Assembly: GCA_030540225.1 (NCBI GenBank)
Contig: JAUNWQ010000011.1
Coordinates: 1 to 41,865 of the forward strand
DNA length: 41,865 bases
Origin: Coriobacteriia bacterium
Lineage (GTDB): Bacteria > Actinomycetota > Coriobacteriia > Coriobacteriales > Eggerthellaceae
Reading direction: 5' to 3'
Shown: piece after piece, positions 8,501 through 16,440 of the stretch
Layout: each line of letters begins with the position of its first letter
How positions within the stretch are numbered: the stretch's first letter is position 1
Notes under the pieces: model-generated
What the model saw: only the letters and a program-made list of their open reading frames with translations
What the model was told of the DNA's origin: nothing
Database searches by the model: none
Translations under genes and position numbers: made by a program

Positions 8501-9475
8501 ATCCTCGAAGCGGCAGGCAAACCCTTCACCGCGCTGAAAATCGACGACCTTTCGGACAAGGCGCACCTCAATATCCGACTTCGCACACTGGCCGAGGGAA
8601 TCGAGTCGATGAGCCGCCGCGGAGGAAACGCGCAAAGATCGCTCACTGAGAGCCCGAAAAAGCGCGAATGCGCAATTGGCCGCCCAGCTACCAGTGCCTT
8701 GGCCGCAACATCGCATGTCGGGAAGGAGCGTGCCGCAGTCGAAGGCTTCGCCGGAAACGTAGAGGCCCCCGAAGCTTCGGGCCGCGAGCTCGAGCGTATT
8801 CCGAACGTCATGAGCGAGGGTATATCCGCCGTCGATGTGCAGGTAGCGCAACGCCAAGTACCAGGCGACGTCTGCTTTACCGCAGCGGCTCTCATCGCGC
8901 GCACTCTGCGAATAGTTGAGGAAAATCCGCAGCTCAAAGCATTGCGAATCCCGCTGGTCTGTAACCGCTGCCTGCTCGACGGGCTCGCCCATACCGTTTG
9001 GCGGCTCAACGGCAGCTGCCCAGAAATCATAGAGGAAGAACGCTGGCCGCAACCCATCGAAAAACCCGCCACGCCCAAGGAAAATGACGCCGAACGCGTT
9101 CTCGTCGGCATTGTCGGCAATCCGCTCCTCTGCTTCGATGCCTTCATGAACGACTCCATCTTGAAGCTGCTGAAGCACCTGGGGTGCGACGTTGCGATGC
9201 CCGATCCCGACAAGCTCTTCTGCGAGGACGTCCGCTATCTCGACCAGCTGGACAAGTTCTCACGCAAAAAGGTCGATTGCGTGATCTACCTACAGAGCTT
9301 CGGCTGCATGAAAGCGCATGTGCACGCCCGCGGTTTCGCCCACGAATACGCGCGGCGCTACCCCGATATGCCGATCACCGTCATCGACTATGACCCCGAA
9401 TCATCGGCGCTGAACAGGGAGAACCGCATCCGTCTCGCCGTGGAGGCCGCCATGCGGGCGAAGGGTGAAAGATAG
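5504..9475 (+). CDS. Fused acyl-CoA dehydratase activase-related protein with two ASKHA ATPase domains
   Basis: A 1323-residue cytoplasmic protein of the BadF/BadG/BcrA/BcrD-type activase family, which uses ATP hydrolysis to drive an electron into 2-hydroxyacyl-CoA dehydratases or related radical enzymes. Two complete ATPase modules are visible. Module 1 (about 10-265) has FGIDAGSKTVK, ELGGEDAK and the iron-sulfur ligands in NATCAGGTGGF and SRCAVFAQ. Module 2 (about 325-600) has LGIDAGSTTVK, DIGGQDMK, NEACSSGCGSF and GTKCTVFMSS. A cysteine cluster RCPGCSNAC follows at about 630, then a DUF2229-like region (about 725-1030) and a C-terminal domain (about 1100-1320) with GNPLLCFDAF and YLQSFGCMKAH. 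The start has a weak ribosome site, but only 22 bases separate it from the LuxR gene, suggesting translational coupling. No dehydratase alpha/beta subunit gene lies in the window, so the partner is unknown. Confidence 0.85.
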   Translation: MTAEEPAKTYRFGIDAGSKTVKVVIVDEDGTVVNSIYRRHLSNIRETLLDILHNLVWRYGDLPGKATVTGSAGIALAEMLELPFVQEVLATERAVRELYPDADAVIELGGEDAKVMYLSSSPEQRMNATCAGGTGGFIDSIAFMLGVRTSDMSRLAGGASRIYPIASRCAVFAQTDVRPLLNAGAKKSDIAASALEAVVRQTITGLACGRPIEGKVIFLGGPLQFIPDLFRRFQIGLGLKRGEGIRPRWAHIFTAHGAALYAGELPESKPTSLGQLEKRIRQADAPEDDLMRLEPLFATDEERETFKERHARVDFPRKRLFDCKGPLYLGIDAGSTTVKMAVIDDAGNLVYSCYTPVQGDALATAAEELLDFDRSLPHVYGTDETTAWVAHATATGYGEDLLRAALGIDSGIVETTAHARAAMELVPDATFVLDIGGQDMKALWIKNGMVSNAILNEACSSGCGSFIEGTAHSLRLSPHAFNDAALTSEHPVDLGTKCTVFMSSRVKHAQKIGASVSNLAAGIAYSVVKNALFRIIGAERIDTLGPQIVVQGGAFKSNAVLRAFEKVCGVEAIRPETAHLMGAIGAALIARERAYDAARNTDGGLNAAPRSTMISARELESLSVERFSSRCPGCSNACLLAIADFGHGRRFISGNKCNNANDFEFSRNEKPKARAAEAAAIEDREPTPRPHQAPNAIAVEQRLLQSVASVEQTELRGTCAIGIMNCFETYEYTPFWRTLFAELGFSVIMPDDARGASLEQAALATVPAEGACFPAKIAHMRTFDLMNAGTNVIFMPRFNRIGRCAVSCEYADALADAVPAFEQGEVRLSRSHLSSFKVARIAKDEDDLSTLFSEVRSFCPDGAPLSRKEFDRALEKALASQREFFDAVARANEKVIDWLAEDAQRHAIVVAGRPYHTDPRLMRGIDTMLTKLGFAILCPTSSDTWATRRPHDPNCPPWKPGKHLARLARFAAENAQVDLVCLQSFGCGYDALSLEDARDILEAAGKPFTALKIDDLSDKAHLNIRLRTLAEGIESMSRRGGNAQRSLTESPKKRECAIGRPATSALAATSHVGKERAAVEGFAGNVEAPEASGRELERIPNVMSEGISAVDVQVAQRQVPGDVCFTAAALIARTLRIVEENPQLKALRIPLVCNRCLLDGLAHTVWRLNGSCPEIIEEERWPQPIEKPATPKENDAERVLVGIVGNPLLCFDAFMNDSILKLLKHLGCDVAMPDPDKLFCEDVRYLDQLDKFSRKKVDCVIYLQSFGCMKAHVHARGFAHEYARRYPDMPITVIDYDPESSALNRENRIRLAVEAAMRAKGER

Positions 9476-9480
9476 GGCCC

Positions 9481-9587
9481 AAAAAAGAACCGCGCCCAGC
9501 AAATCCCAGCCTTCCACGAGCAGCCCGCGAATGCGCATGCAACGCACGCGGGGAGCGTAAGGTGGGAAGACGGGGCGCTGGGCGCGG
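9481..9587 (-). terminator. Large structured terminator downstream of serA
   Basis: On the minus strand an 11-bp perfect stem (9577-9587 with 9490-9500, GC-rich) encloses about 76 bases and ends in TTCTTTTTT. Inside, CCCGCG/CGCGGG arms at about 9547-9552 and 9524-9529 form a second stem around a TGCATGCGCA palindrome. Ordinary terminators have loops of a few bases, so this one is unusually large. It lies between the convergent activase and serA genes. Confidence 0.65.
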
Positions 9588-9629
9588 CATTGGCAACGGC
9601 TCGTTTTCACAGGCCGTTGATGCGTAAAA

Positions 9630-10544
9630 CTAGTTGACGCAGTGGACCTTCTTGCCCGTTTCCAGGTAATCCATGACTTCGCGCACGGCCATTTCCGCAC
9701 AGTTTTCCTCAGCCTCTGCGGTCGATGCACCCAGGTGAGGAAGGACAAGCGCGCCCTCCATCGTCATGACCTCGGGCGTTGCGAAGTCCGTCACGTAACG
9801 GCGAACCTTGCCCGACGCAAGCCCCGCGCGCATGGCATCATTGTCGACCAGAGTGTCGCGCGAGAAGTTCAGAAACGCCGCTCCCTCCTTCATGGCCGCA
9901 ATTTCGTCCACACCGATCATGCCCTTCGTCTTCGGCGTTGCCGGGACATGGATCGTGATGTAGTCGCAGCTTGCGCACAGGTCGAGCAGGTCGTCGGTGA
10001 AGCGAAGGTTCGGGGAGATGGTAGCTGCGCGCTCGGCATCGAGGAACGGGTCGTAGCCGACCGTCTTCATCCCCAGCGCCTCAGCAGCGGGGATGACGAG
10101 GCGCCCGATGGCTCCAAGGCCGATCACCCCGAGCGTCTTCCCCATGATTTCGGTGCCAGCGAACTGCTTCTTCGCCTTCTCGGCGCTCTTCGCGATGTTC
10201 GCGTCGTCCGCGTTGTGGCGGCACCATGCGGCGCCCCCCACGACGTCGCGCGCGGCCAGAAGCAGGGCGCACAGCACGAGTTCCTTCACCGCGTTCGCGT
10301 TCGCGCCCGGCGTGTTGAACACGGGAATCCCGCGCTCGGCAAGCGCGTCGAGCGGGATGTTGTTCACGCCCGCGCCCGCGCGCGCGACCGCCTTCAAGTT
10401 GTCGGAGAATTCCATCTCGTGCATGTTCGCACTACGCACAAGGATGACATCAGCCTCCGACACGTCGTCGGTCAGCTCATAGTCAGACGACAGGAGCGCC
10501 AGCCCTTTTTGCGAAATGTTGTTCAAGCAGTGCACTTTGTACAT
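9630..10544 (-). CDS. serA: D-3-phosphoglycerate dehydrogenase, short form without ACT domain
   Basis: A 304-residue NAD-dependent D-2-hydroxyacid dehydrogenase, most likely SerA, which oxidises 3-phosphoglycerate in the first step of serine synthesis. The substrate-binding half begins MYKVHCLNNIS and contains the conserved ARAGAGVNNIP and FNTPGANANAVKE. The Rossmann core has GVIGLGAIGR at about residue 140. The C-terminal part has the arginine of NFSRDTLVD, VTDFATPE, and the catalytic-histidine segment LPHLGASTAEAEENCA. This set matches the short SerA of Clostridia-like anaerobes; the regulatory ACT domain of the longer SerA is absent. AAAGGGGATTCC precedes ATG 10544. It is a single gene with its own promoter at 10615-10644; a related 2-hydroxyacid substrate is the main alternative. 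Confidence 0.85.
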   Translation of the reverse strand: MYKVHCLNNISQKGLALLSSDYELTDDVSEADVILVRSANMHEMEFSDNLKAVARAGAGVNNIPLDALAERGIPVFNTPGANANAVKELVLCALLLAARDVVGGAAWCRHNADDANIAKSAEKAKKQFAGTEIMGKTLGVIGLGAIGRLVIPAAEALGMKTVGYDPFLDAERAATISPNLRFTDDLLDLCASCDYITIHVPATPKTKGMIGVDEIAAMKEGAAFLNFSRDTLVDNDAMRAGLASGKVRRYVTDFATPEVMTMEGALVLPHLGASTAEAEENCAEMAVREVMDYLETGKKVHCVN

Positions 10545-10614
10545 GGAATCCCCTTTCTATTGGTAGGTTTACCGCACAGGATAACGCGGCGGCGGCACAA
10601 TGCGCGGGGAAAAT

Positions 10615-10644
10615 ACTGTAGGCGGCTAAAGTGGCGCCTGTTAA
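10615..10644 (-). promoter_or_regulatory. Candidate promoter of serA
   Basis: Minus-strand TTAACA (10644-10639) and TACAGT (10620-10615) are separated by 18 bases, about 70 bases upstream of the start codon. Confidence 0.5.
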
Positions 10645-10782
10645 GACGCGCTGGCCGCCGAAAGCGGGAAATGAGCAGTTGGCGGTGGTAGTGAGCGAAA
10701 GCCCCAGCGCCAGCAGCCGCAAGCGGCTTGGGATCGCATGGGCGAGGGGTCTGGCGCCTGCGGGCCTGCAGCCGCGAGCGCG

Positions 10783-11694
10783 CTAGAAGCTGATGCCAAC
10801 CGTCATATGCATCATGTAGAAGGAGAAACGCATCACGAAGATGCCCGCAAGCACGAGCAGCGCCGCAACCGAGGCGCGCGAAACCGAGATGGTCATCTCG
10901 TCGGGAGACGCCTTCCCCTCCCGCGACACTGAGGGTCTGAACAGCGACAACGCGTCGACAGCGATTCCCGCCGCAGCGAATGTGGCGAAGACGCAGACGA
11001 GCAGCGCGTAATGCGGCACCAAATCGCCAGCGGACGCGACGGCGTTCTCGGCCGGCAACACGATCACCCCCTGAAGGGCATACACGACAAGGCATGCCGC
11101 CAGCGCAACGACCGCAAGCACGAGCATGAGCCGCCCAAAGCGGTTCCCCCGCGATTTCCACCGCGCAGCCCGCAAACCCACGATAGCGAGGACCGGCCCG
11201 CCGAGCAGCGCGTTCGTCCACAGGCTCAACGGGGAAAACGGCGTGTCCCACGTGACGATGGTGCTCGCGGAGTACGCGAAGGCGATGGCTGTGATGCACG
11301 CGATGGCGCTTGCGCACGCCCCGGCGGCGAGCAGGCGCTGGAGCAGCCAGCGGGGCTTCACGGCGAACGAGTAGAGCCAATACACGCCAGAAAACGCGAG
11401 AAATATGACGGCGCTGAACACCTCGTTGGAAAGCGGGCTTCTCCCCACCCCCATGAACACGTAGAGCGCGTTCGCTGGGTTCCCCAGATGCGTGGCCGAT
11501 GCGACAAGCCCCACCAGCGACACGATGAGCGGGATGCAAAGCGCCTTGTCGATGCGGCGGTGGGCGTCGTCGGAGAGCCTTCCGCGAATGATAGGGAGCG
11601 ACATAAGCGCATACGCCACCGCACCCGAGGGTGCAAGCGTCGTGAAAAGCACGAGTGTGATTTCGCTGAACGCAGTGGCGAATCCCGTCGACAT
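10783..11694 (-). CDS. Second DmsC-type membrane anchor subunit
   Basis: A 303-residue integral membrane protein of the DmsC family, which anchors a molybdoenzyme/ferredoxin pair and oxidises menaquinol. The N-terminus (TGFATAFSEITLVLFTTLAPSGA) and the first loop (HLGNPANALYVFMGVGRSPLSNEVF) match those of the other anchor at 12463-13326, and the end (FVMRFSFYMMHMTVGI) is also shared. About eight hydrophobic segments are visible. The gene starts nine bases past the torD stop behind AAGGAATTGCC, so it is co-transcribed with torD. It has no catalytic or ferredoxin gene of its own nearby. It may replace the first anchor under some condition, or serve a Dms-like enzyme encoded elsewhere; both are inference. 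Confidence 0.85.
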   Translation of the reverse strand: MSTGFATAFSEITLVLFTTLAPSGAVAYALMSLPIIRGRLSDDAHRRIDKALCIPLIVSLVGLVASATHLGNPANALYVFMGVGRSPLSNEVFSAVIFLAFSGVYWLYSFAVKPRWLLQRLLAAGACASAIACITAIAFAYSASTIVTWDTPFSPLSLWTNALLGGPVLAIVGLRAARWKSRGNRFGRLMLVLAVVALAACLVVYALQGVIVLPAENAVASAGDLVPHYALLVCVFATFAAAGIAVDALSLFRPSVSREGKASPDEMTISVSRASVAALLVLAGIFVMRFSFYMMHMTVGISF

Positions 11695-11703
11695 GGCAAT
11701 TCC

Positions 11704-12345
11704 TTACTTGTAGAAGCGCGGAAGCTTTACGGAAAGCCCGCGGAAATCCTGGATGCCGAGAAGCGTGGAGCGCGTGAGCTCGGCAAGGCCGTGGTAGAAG
11801 GGATGGCGGGCTACAGATGCGAGTTCCTCCAGGTAATGCGGCGCCCAAGTGAGCAAATGGCTGCGCAGATAATCATCGAGTGCCTCGGGCTGCGTGCGAC
11901 AAAGGTGGGACATGAGAGCCAGCATGAGGCCGATATGGTCCTCGGGAGTCTTATCGTCAGTTGCCCTCGCGACGCCGTGCTCGCGCATCCACGCGCGCAG
12001 CGCAAGCGTCGTCTCGCCGAACACGACGCACTCGCGATCGGTATAGACAGACCCCCACGGCGGAGCCGCGAGGTGCCCTGGCCCCACGAAAAGGGCTCGA
12101 TATTCCCAAACGAGGTTGTCGGTGATGCCTTCCGCCAAGCCCTCGACCATTTCCCGAAGGGCATGGGCGGACGAGGCGGCCTCGGCGAAAGGCCACTCGC
12201 GCGCCGCCGCGTCGGCATCGAGCGCCGCAAAGGCCGAAAAGGACGCCTGCGCGCCGCCCGTCTTCGGATCTTCTAGGAAAAACGGCGCAAGCGTGTCGCC
12301 TACGAAAGCGATTGCATCGAGCATCTCGTCGATCTGTTCGGCCAT
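11704..12345 (-). CDS. TorD-family molybdoenzyme chaperone
   Basis: A 213-residue cytoplasmic chaperone of the TorD/DmsD family, which binds the twin-arginine leader and apo-form of DMSO-reductase-type enzymes and holds them for cofactor loading before Tat export. The start at 12345 (MAEQIDEMLDAIAF) is chosen because AGAGGGGGTTCGCT precedes it; a longer frame would begin inside the 12383-12418 hairpin. Family motifs visible are EYRALFVGPGHLAAPPWGSVY at about residues 80-100 (given here in two overlapping parts: EYRALFVGPG and PPWGSVY) and PEDHIGLMLALMSHL at about 135-149. It is separated from dmsC upstream by 117 bases holding two hairpins and is followed closely by the second anchor. The natural client is DmsA at 13966-16440. 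Confidence 0.9.
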   Translation of the reverse strand: MAEQIDEMLDAIAFVGDTLAPFFLEDPKTGGAQASFSAFAALDADAAAREWPFAEAASSAHALREMVEGLAEGITDNLVWEYRALFVGPGHLAAPPWGSVYTDRECVVFGETTLALRAWMREHGVARATDDKTPEDHIGLMLALMSHLCRTQPEALDDYLRSHLLTWAPHYLEELASVARHPFYHGLAELTRSTLLGIQDFRGLSVKLPRFYK

Positions 12346-12382
12346 AGCGAACCCCCTCTTATCCTGTCGCCTGAATATAGCA

Positions 12383-12447
12383 CAAGCTCCGCTACTGGGA
12401 AGGTGGTAGCGGAGCTTGCTCATTTTGAGCCGCACGGGCGGGTCAAA
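12383..12447 (-). terminator. Two tandem intercistronic hairpins between dmsC and torD
   Basis: Hairpin 1: TTTTGA and TCAAAA arms with an inner CCGC/GCGG stem (about 12422-12447). Hairpin 2: a 13-bp perfect stem, CAAGCTCCGCTAC (12383-12395) with GTAGCGGAGCTTG (12406-12418), ten-base loop. Neither is followed by a strong T-run on the minus strand, so they look more like attenuating or processing hairpins that lower torD-dmsC2 expression relative to dmsABC than a full stop. Confidence 0.55.
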
Positions 12448-12462
12448 ATCGCTGGGAAGGCG

Positions 12463-13326
12463 TTACCCGAAGTAGATGCCCACCGACATCTGGATTGCGT
12501 AGAACGCCATGCGGGCCAAGAAGATGCCCACCAAAGCCGCGATGACAGCCGCTGCAGCAAGGCCGGTTGCAGCTTCTTTCTTCACGGAGACGAAGACGAG
12601 CGCTGCGGCGACCACGATAAGCGCCAGGCCGATGATGGCAGGAAGGAGGGCGCCGGAGACCAGCTCTGATCCCGAAACGAGCGCATTTTGCATACCGGAA
12701 GCCATGGCAAGCTGGCCGACCAGGTCCACGATGGCGAGCACCGCGCCCACAACGGCAAGCCCGATGACGGCAGACTTGAAGGACCCCTTGCACGCATCGG
12801 CCCAGGCACCTGCGGTTGCAAGCACGAACGCCGCGGTGGCGGCACCGCCGACGAGCGCGAAGCCGAGCATCTGCACGGGAACGAGTGGCGTATCCCAAGT
12901 GGCAATGGTGCTCATGACGTACGCCAAGCCGGTGAAGATGGCGAAGACGACAGCCAACACAGCCACGACGGCAGCGAAGCCCTTACGCGCAGAACCGCAA
13001 AGCTTGCCCGCGTTCGTAACGATCACGTACACGATGGCGACAATCGCGAACACACAGCCCGCGATGATCTCGTTGGACATCGGGGAACCCGCGCCCAAAA
13101 ACACCGAGGGAGCGTTCATCGGACTGGCCAGGTGGAAGAACGCGCAGATGAAGCCAACAATCACAATCGCGAGCGGGATAATGGTGCCACGATCGATCTT
13201 CTTTAGCTGCTCGTCCGAGAAACTCGTGGTGAAGAAAGCGCACGCAAGGGCGACGAACGCGCCCGCACCCAGCGGCGCCAGCGTGGTGAAAAGCGCCAAA
13301 GGCAGCTCAGCAACGGAAAACTGCAT
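12463..13326 (-). CDS. dmsC: DMSO reductase anchor subunit
   Basis: A 287-residue inner-membrane protein with about eight hydrophobic segments that passes electrons from menaquinol to the DmsB ferredoxin subunit. It begins MQFSVAELPLALFTTLAPLGA and carries the first-loop motif HLASPMNAPSVFLGAGSPMSNE (residues about 65-86), conserved in this family; it ends ARMAFYAIQMSVGIYFG. The gene starts one base after the dmsB stop codon, behind CTGGAGGTGATGTAGC, so translation is coupled to dmsB. Compared with the paralogue at 10783-11694 the loop cores and terminal helix are similar and the middle helices diverge. Confidence 0.88.
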   Translation of the reverse strand: MQFSVAELPLALFTTLAPLGAGAFVALACAFFTTSFSDEQLKKIDRGTIIPLAIVIVGFICAFFHLASPMNAPSVFLGAGSPMSNEIIAGCVFAIVAIVYVIVTNAGKLCGSARKGFAAVVAVLAVVFAIFTGLAYVMSTIATWDTPLVPVQMLGFALVGGAATAAFVLATAGAWADACKGSFKSAVIGLAVVGAVLAIVDLVGQLAMASGMQNALVSGSELVSGALLPAIIGLALIVVAAALVFVSVKKEAATGLAAAAVIAALVGIFLARMAFYAIQMSVGIYFG

Positions 13327-13327
13327 G

Positions 13328-13951
13328 CTACATCACCTCCAGGGGATTAGCTACCAGACCGGCGACGTTTTTAGCGCGCGCGGCGGCAGGGCATTTTTTC
13401 ACGACAATGTTCGGATGGGTATAGCTCGCGTCGGGCAAAGGAGGCACGGAGTCGACACCGTCGTACTTCTTGCGAATATCCTCGATAGAGCCGAAGTCGA
13501 GGGCGCGAAGCGGGCAGGCGTCCACGCAGATGGGGTTCTTCCCCTCCGCCACGCGTTCCGCGCAGCCGTTGCATTTCACACTGTGGCCCTTTTCGCGATC
13601 GACCTTCGGAGCGTTATAGGGGCACGCCATATGGCAGTAGCCGCAGCCGATGCACTTGTGCTCGTCGACCGAGACCAGACCCGTGCTCGCATCCTTATGC
13701 ATCGCAGTGGTCGGGCACACCTTCACGCAAGCGGGGTCATCGCAATGCTGGCAGCCAAGCGACACGTGGTAGACGAAGCAATCCTGCGTGTAGGTGCCGT
13801 CAGATTGCATCTGCCAGTCGCCGCCTTCGCAGTCATACACATGTCGATATGCGAAATCGACGCCCAAATCCTTGTAATCCTTGCAGGCTATCTCGCACGT
13901 GCGGCATCCGGTGCAGCGCGTGCTGTCGAAATAAAATCCGTACTGCGTCAT
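13328..13951 (-). CDS. dmsB: DMSO reductase iron-sulfur subunit
   Basis: A ferredoxin-type electron-transfer protein of 207 residues with four [4Fe-4S] clusters. The four cysteine groups are all present: CTGCRTCEIAC, CQHCDDPACVKVCP, CIGCGYCHMACP and CNGCAERVAEGKNPICVDACP (quoted in part: CNGCAERV and CVDACP). It lies between DmsA and DmsC in the electron path. The start at 13951 (MTQYGFYFDS) is preferred over the ATG two codons upstream (13957), because AAGGGGG lies nine bases before the former and only three before the latter, and family members begin MTQYGF. The dmsA stop lies 14 bases upstream. Confidence 0.92.
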   Translation of the reverse strand: MTQYGFYFDSTRCTGCRTCEIACKDYKDLGVDFAYRHVYDCEGGDWQMQSDGTYTQDCFVYHVSLGCQHCDDPACVKVCPTTAMHKDASTGLVSVDEHKCIGCGYCHMACPYNAPKVDREKGHSVKCNGCAERVAEGKNPICVDACPLRALDFGSIEDIRKKYDGVDSVPPLPDASYTHPNIVVKKCPAAARAKNVAGLVANPLEVM

Positions 13952-13965
13952 TCTCATCTACCCCC

Positions 13966-16440
13966 TTACGCCTTCGAAACCTGAACAATCATCGAGTGAG
14001 CAGTTCCGTTGCCCTTCGCAAGGGGCGACGGTTTGTAAGCGGTCAACGTGTTCACGCATCCACCCGTGTCGATCTTGTCGCCGAACATATCTGCCTTGTG
14101 CCACGCGCCTTGTGGGATGCCGACAGTGCCGGGGACGATGCGCGGGGTGACCTTCGCCTCGATGCGGATTTCGCCAACGGGGCTCTTAACAGCAAGCATG
14201 TCGCCGTCCATGATGTTGCGCGGCTCCGCATCGGCGGGATTGATCCACAGCTGCTGGCGCGCAACCTTCTCGAGCTCCTCGATGAAACCGAACGAGCTGT
14301 GGGTGCGGCTCTTGTGGTGGAATCCCGAGCAGTAAAGCGGGAACTCGCTGGTCACGCTTCCGTAGCCATGGAAGCCTTCAGAAAAGACCGGAATCGGATT
14401 GATGACTTCATCCTCGGCGAGTTCCCAAGTATCGTTCAGGCCCGCAAGCGTTTCCGAGTAGATTTCGATCTTGCCCGACGGCGTCGCCAGAGGGTGCTCG
14501 TCCGGGTCGTCGCGGAAGCTCTTAAGGCCGATCGCCGGCTCGAGCGCGCGCTTGTAGACGCCCTGCTCCTTGATCTGCTCCCAGCTCGGCATCTTGTCGT
14601 CCGCTTGGGCGCCCTTCTTGTAGAGGTACTCTACCCAGTCGTCGTGCGTGCGGCCTTCGGTGAACTCGTTCTTGAGCCCGAAGCGGTCGGCAATGTCGGC
14701 GCACACATCGTAGTTGCTGCGGCACTCTCCCGGCGGCTCTTGCGCCGGGGTTCCGACGACGACAGCGGTGTAATACTCGGAGTAGCCCTGTGTCTGCAAG
14801 TTCATCTGCTCGGAGCGCATCGCGTCGGGCAGAAGCAGGTCGGCATACTTCGCGGAGTCGGTCATGACGGTATCCCACACCAAGATGAACTCGCACTTGC
14901 TCTCATCGGAGAGAATCTCGTGGGTGTAGTTGATGTCGCCATGCTGGTTCGTCAGGCAGTTCCCCGCGTAGTTCCAGATGAATTTAAGGTCGCTGCCGAG
15001 TTTTTCAGCGCCCATAATTCCAGCGTTCTTCGCAGTCATCTTGTGGCCATGGTCGACCGCATTGACCCACTGGTACACGGGGAGCGTTGTCTTGATCGGG
15101 TTCGTGAAGGGGATCTTGCCCACCAGGTATGTCGGGGGCTCCGCTTCGCGTTGGCCGGTGTTGGTGCCGGGCAGGCCGATTTTCCCGATTAGAATAGGAA
15201 GCATGCAGATGGCACGCGTGGTGTCCTCGCCGTTGGTATGGCGCTGAGATCCCCATCCCTGGCAGATGAACGGCGCTTTTGCCGAGGCAATCATGTCGGC
15301 AAGTTCGCGGATCTTGCTTGCCGGAATCTGGGTAATCGGTGCCGCCCATTCGGGAGTCTTCTCGATTTTGTCGTAGCCGGTGCCCATGATGTAGTCCTTG
15401 TAGGACTTGTTCTGACCCTTTGCGGACTCGGGCATCCTATCGTCATCGTAGCCGACGCAGTACTTGTCGAGGAATTCCTTGTCGACCTTGTCACCCTTGA
15501 TCCACTCGTAAGCGATGGCCGACACGAGAGCAGCGTCGGTGCCCGGGCGAATGGGGAGCCACTCGTCGGGATGACCTGAGGAGGATTCGTTCAGACGGAA
15601 GTCGATGTTGACGATTTTCCCGCCGCGGCCAAGAACAGCTTCGCGCATGAGAGCATAATCCCAGACGGCGTTCGCTCCGCCCATGCGCGTCTCAGCAGGG
15701 CTGTTGCCGAACATGACCACGAGGTCGGAGTGCGCCTCCGCCTCGGAGAAGGAGCTTGCGTTCACATTGTCGTACGGACTGAACTTGGTTGCCTTCTTCC
15801 CCAACGTTTTGTGGAGGCCCGTCTTCGGATCGGCGATGTTGCTCGCGCTGCCGTACATGTAGGGCATGACCGCCTGAAGCATATGGGTGGAGTAGTCGTA
15901 ACCCTGGTTCACGTAGCCGCCGAGCAGGGAAAGGAGGCGCTGGATAGGCACGCGACCCGTCGCGCTGTACATTCCCGTTGCGTAGTTGATATAGATTGCC
16001 TCGTTGCCGTATTTGTCGATGGTCGTTTTCAGCTTCTCCACGATGATGTCGATGGCCTCGTCCCAGCTGATTCGCTCGAACTTGCCCTCACCGCGCTTGC
16101 CGACTCGCTTCATGGGGTACATCAGGCGGTCGGGGCTGTTCAGCCAGCGTCGCATGGCGCGGCCCCTCAGGCAGGCGCGGGCCTGCAGGTCCGTACTCCC
16201 GAGGTTGTCGGTTTCCATGTACTGGATTTTGCCGTCTTTGGAGTGCCACTGGAAGATGCAGTTTCCACCGCAATTCACGTTGCACTGAGACCAGTGGATC
16301 TCATCGGGCGCCTCGGCGAAAGCCGGCGTTGTCGGCTCGAACAGAGAGCCCGTCGCCGCGGTTCCGCCGACGGCCGCCAGGGCACCGAGGGCACCCGCCG
16401 TCTTGACGAACGTGCGACGGTTTACGTTCATGTTTGGCAT
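13966..16440 (-). CDS. dmsA: Molybdopterin oxidoreductase catalytic subunit, DMSO-reductase family
   Basis: An 824-residue enzyme exported by the Tat system to the outside of the membrane, where it reduces an S-oxide, N-oxide or similar acceptor with menaquinol electrons. The leader shows RRTFVK followed by a hydrophobic AGALGALAAVGG and an AFAEA cleavage region near residue 43. A [4Fe-4S] site follows: CNVNCGGNC (C-x3-C-x3-C, residues about 53-61) and ACLRGRAMRRW about 35 residues later. Molybdopterin-binding blocks include GWGSQRHTNGED near residue 395 and the C-terminal dinucleotide-binding domain (residues about 690-824) ending in SMIVQVSKA. GGAAGGGAG precedes ATG 16440. It is the first gene of dmsA-dmsB-dmsC-torD-dmsC2. 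The exact substrate cannot be read from sequence; Eggerthellaceae encode many such enzymes. Confidence 0.9.
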   Translation of the reverse strand: MPNMNVNRRTFVKTAGALGALAAVGGTAATGSLFEPTTPAFAEAPDEIHWSQCNVNCGGNCIFQWHSKDGKIQYMETDNLGSTDLQARACLRGRAMRRWLNSPDRLMYPMKRVGKRGEGKFERISWDEAIDIIVEKLKTTIDKYGNEAIYINYATGMYSATGRVPIQRLLSLLGGYVNQGYDYSTHMLQAVMPYMYGSASNIADPKTGLHKTLGKKATKFSPYDNVNASSFSEAEAHSDLVVMFGNSPAETRMGGANAVWDYALMREAVLGRGGKIVNIDFRLNESSSGHPDEWLPIRPGTDAALVSAIAYEWIKGDKVDKEFLDKYCVGYDDDRMPESAKGQNKSYKDYIMGTGYDKIEKTPEWAAPITQIPASKIRELADMIASAKAPFICQGWGSQRHTNGEDTTRAICMLPILIGKIGLPGTNTGQREAEPPTYLVGKIPFTNPIKTTLPVYQWVNAVDHGHKMTAKNAGIMGAEKLGSDLKFIWNYAGNCLTNQHGDINYTHEILSDESKCEFILVWDTVMTDSAKYADLLLPDAMRSEQMNLQTQGYSEYYTAVVVGTPAQEPPGECRSNYDVCADIADRFGLKNEFTEGRTHDDWVEYLYKKGAQADDKMPSWEQIKEQGVYKRALEPAIGLKSFRDDPDEHPLATPSGKIEIYSETLAGLNDTWELAEDEVINPIPVFSEGFHGYGSVTSEFPLYCSGFHHKSRTHSSFGFIEELEKVARQQLWINPADAEPRNIMDGDMLAVKSPVGEIRIEAKVTPRIVPGTVGIPQGAWHKADMFGDKIDTGGCVNTLTAYKPSPLAKGNGTAHSMIVQVSKA

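Noticed and set aside
9545-9560. CRISPR-like CACGCGGGGAGCG near the serA terminator
   Set aside because: Only about a dozen bases match and the rest of the I-E repeat is missing; it is part of the terminator's inner stem.
12346-12435. Longer torD frame starting at 12435
   Set aside because: It would begin in the intercistronic hairpin and adds a non-family N-terminus; the ATG at 12345 has a strong ribosome site.
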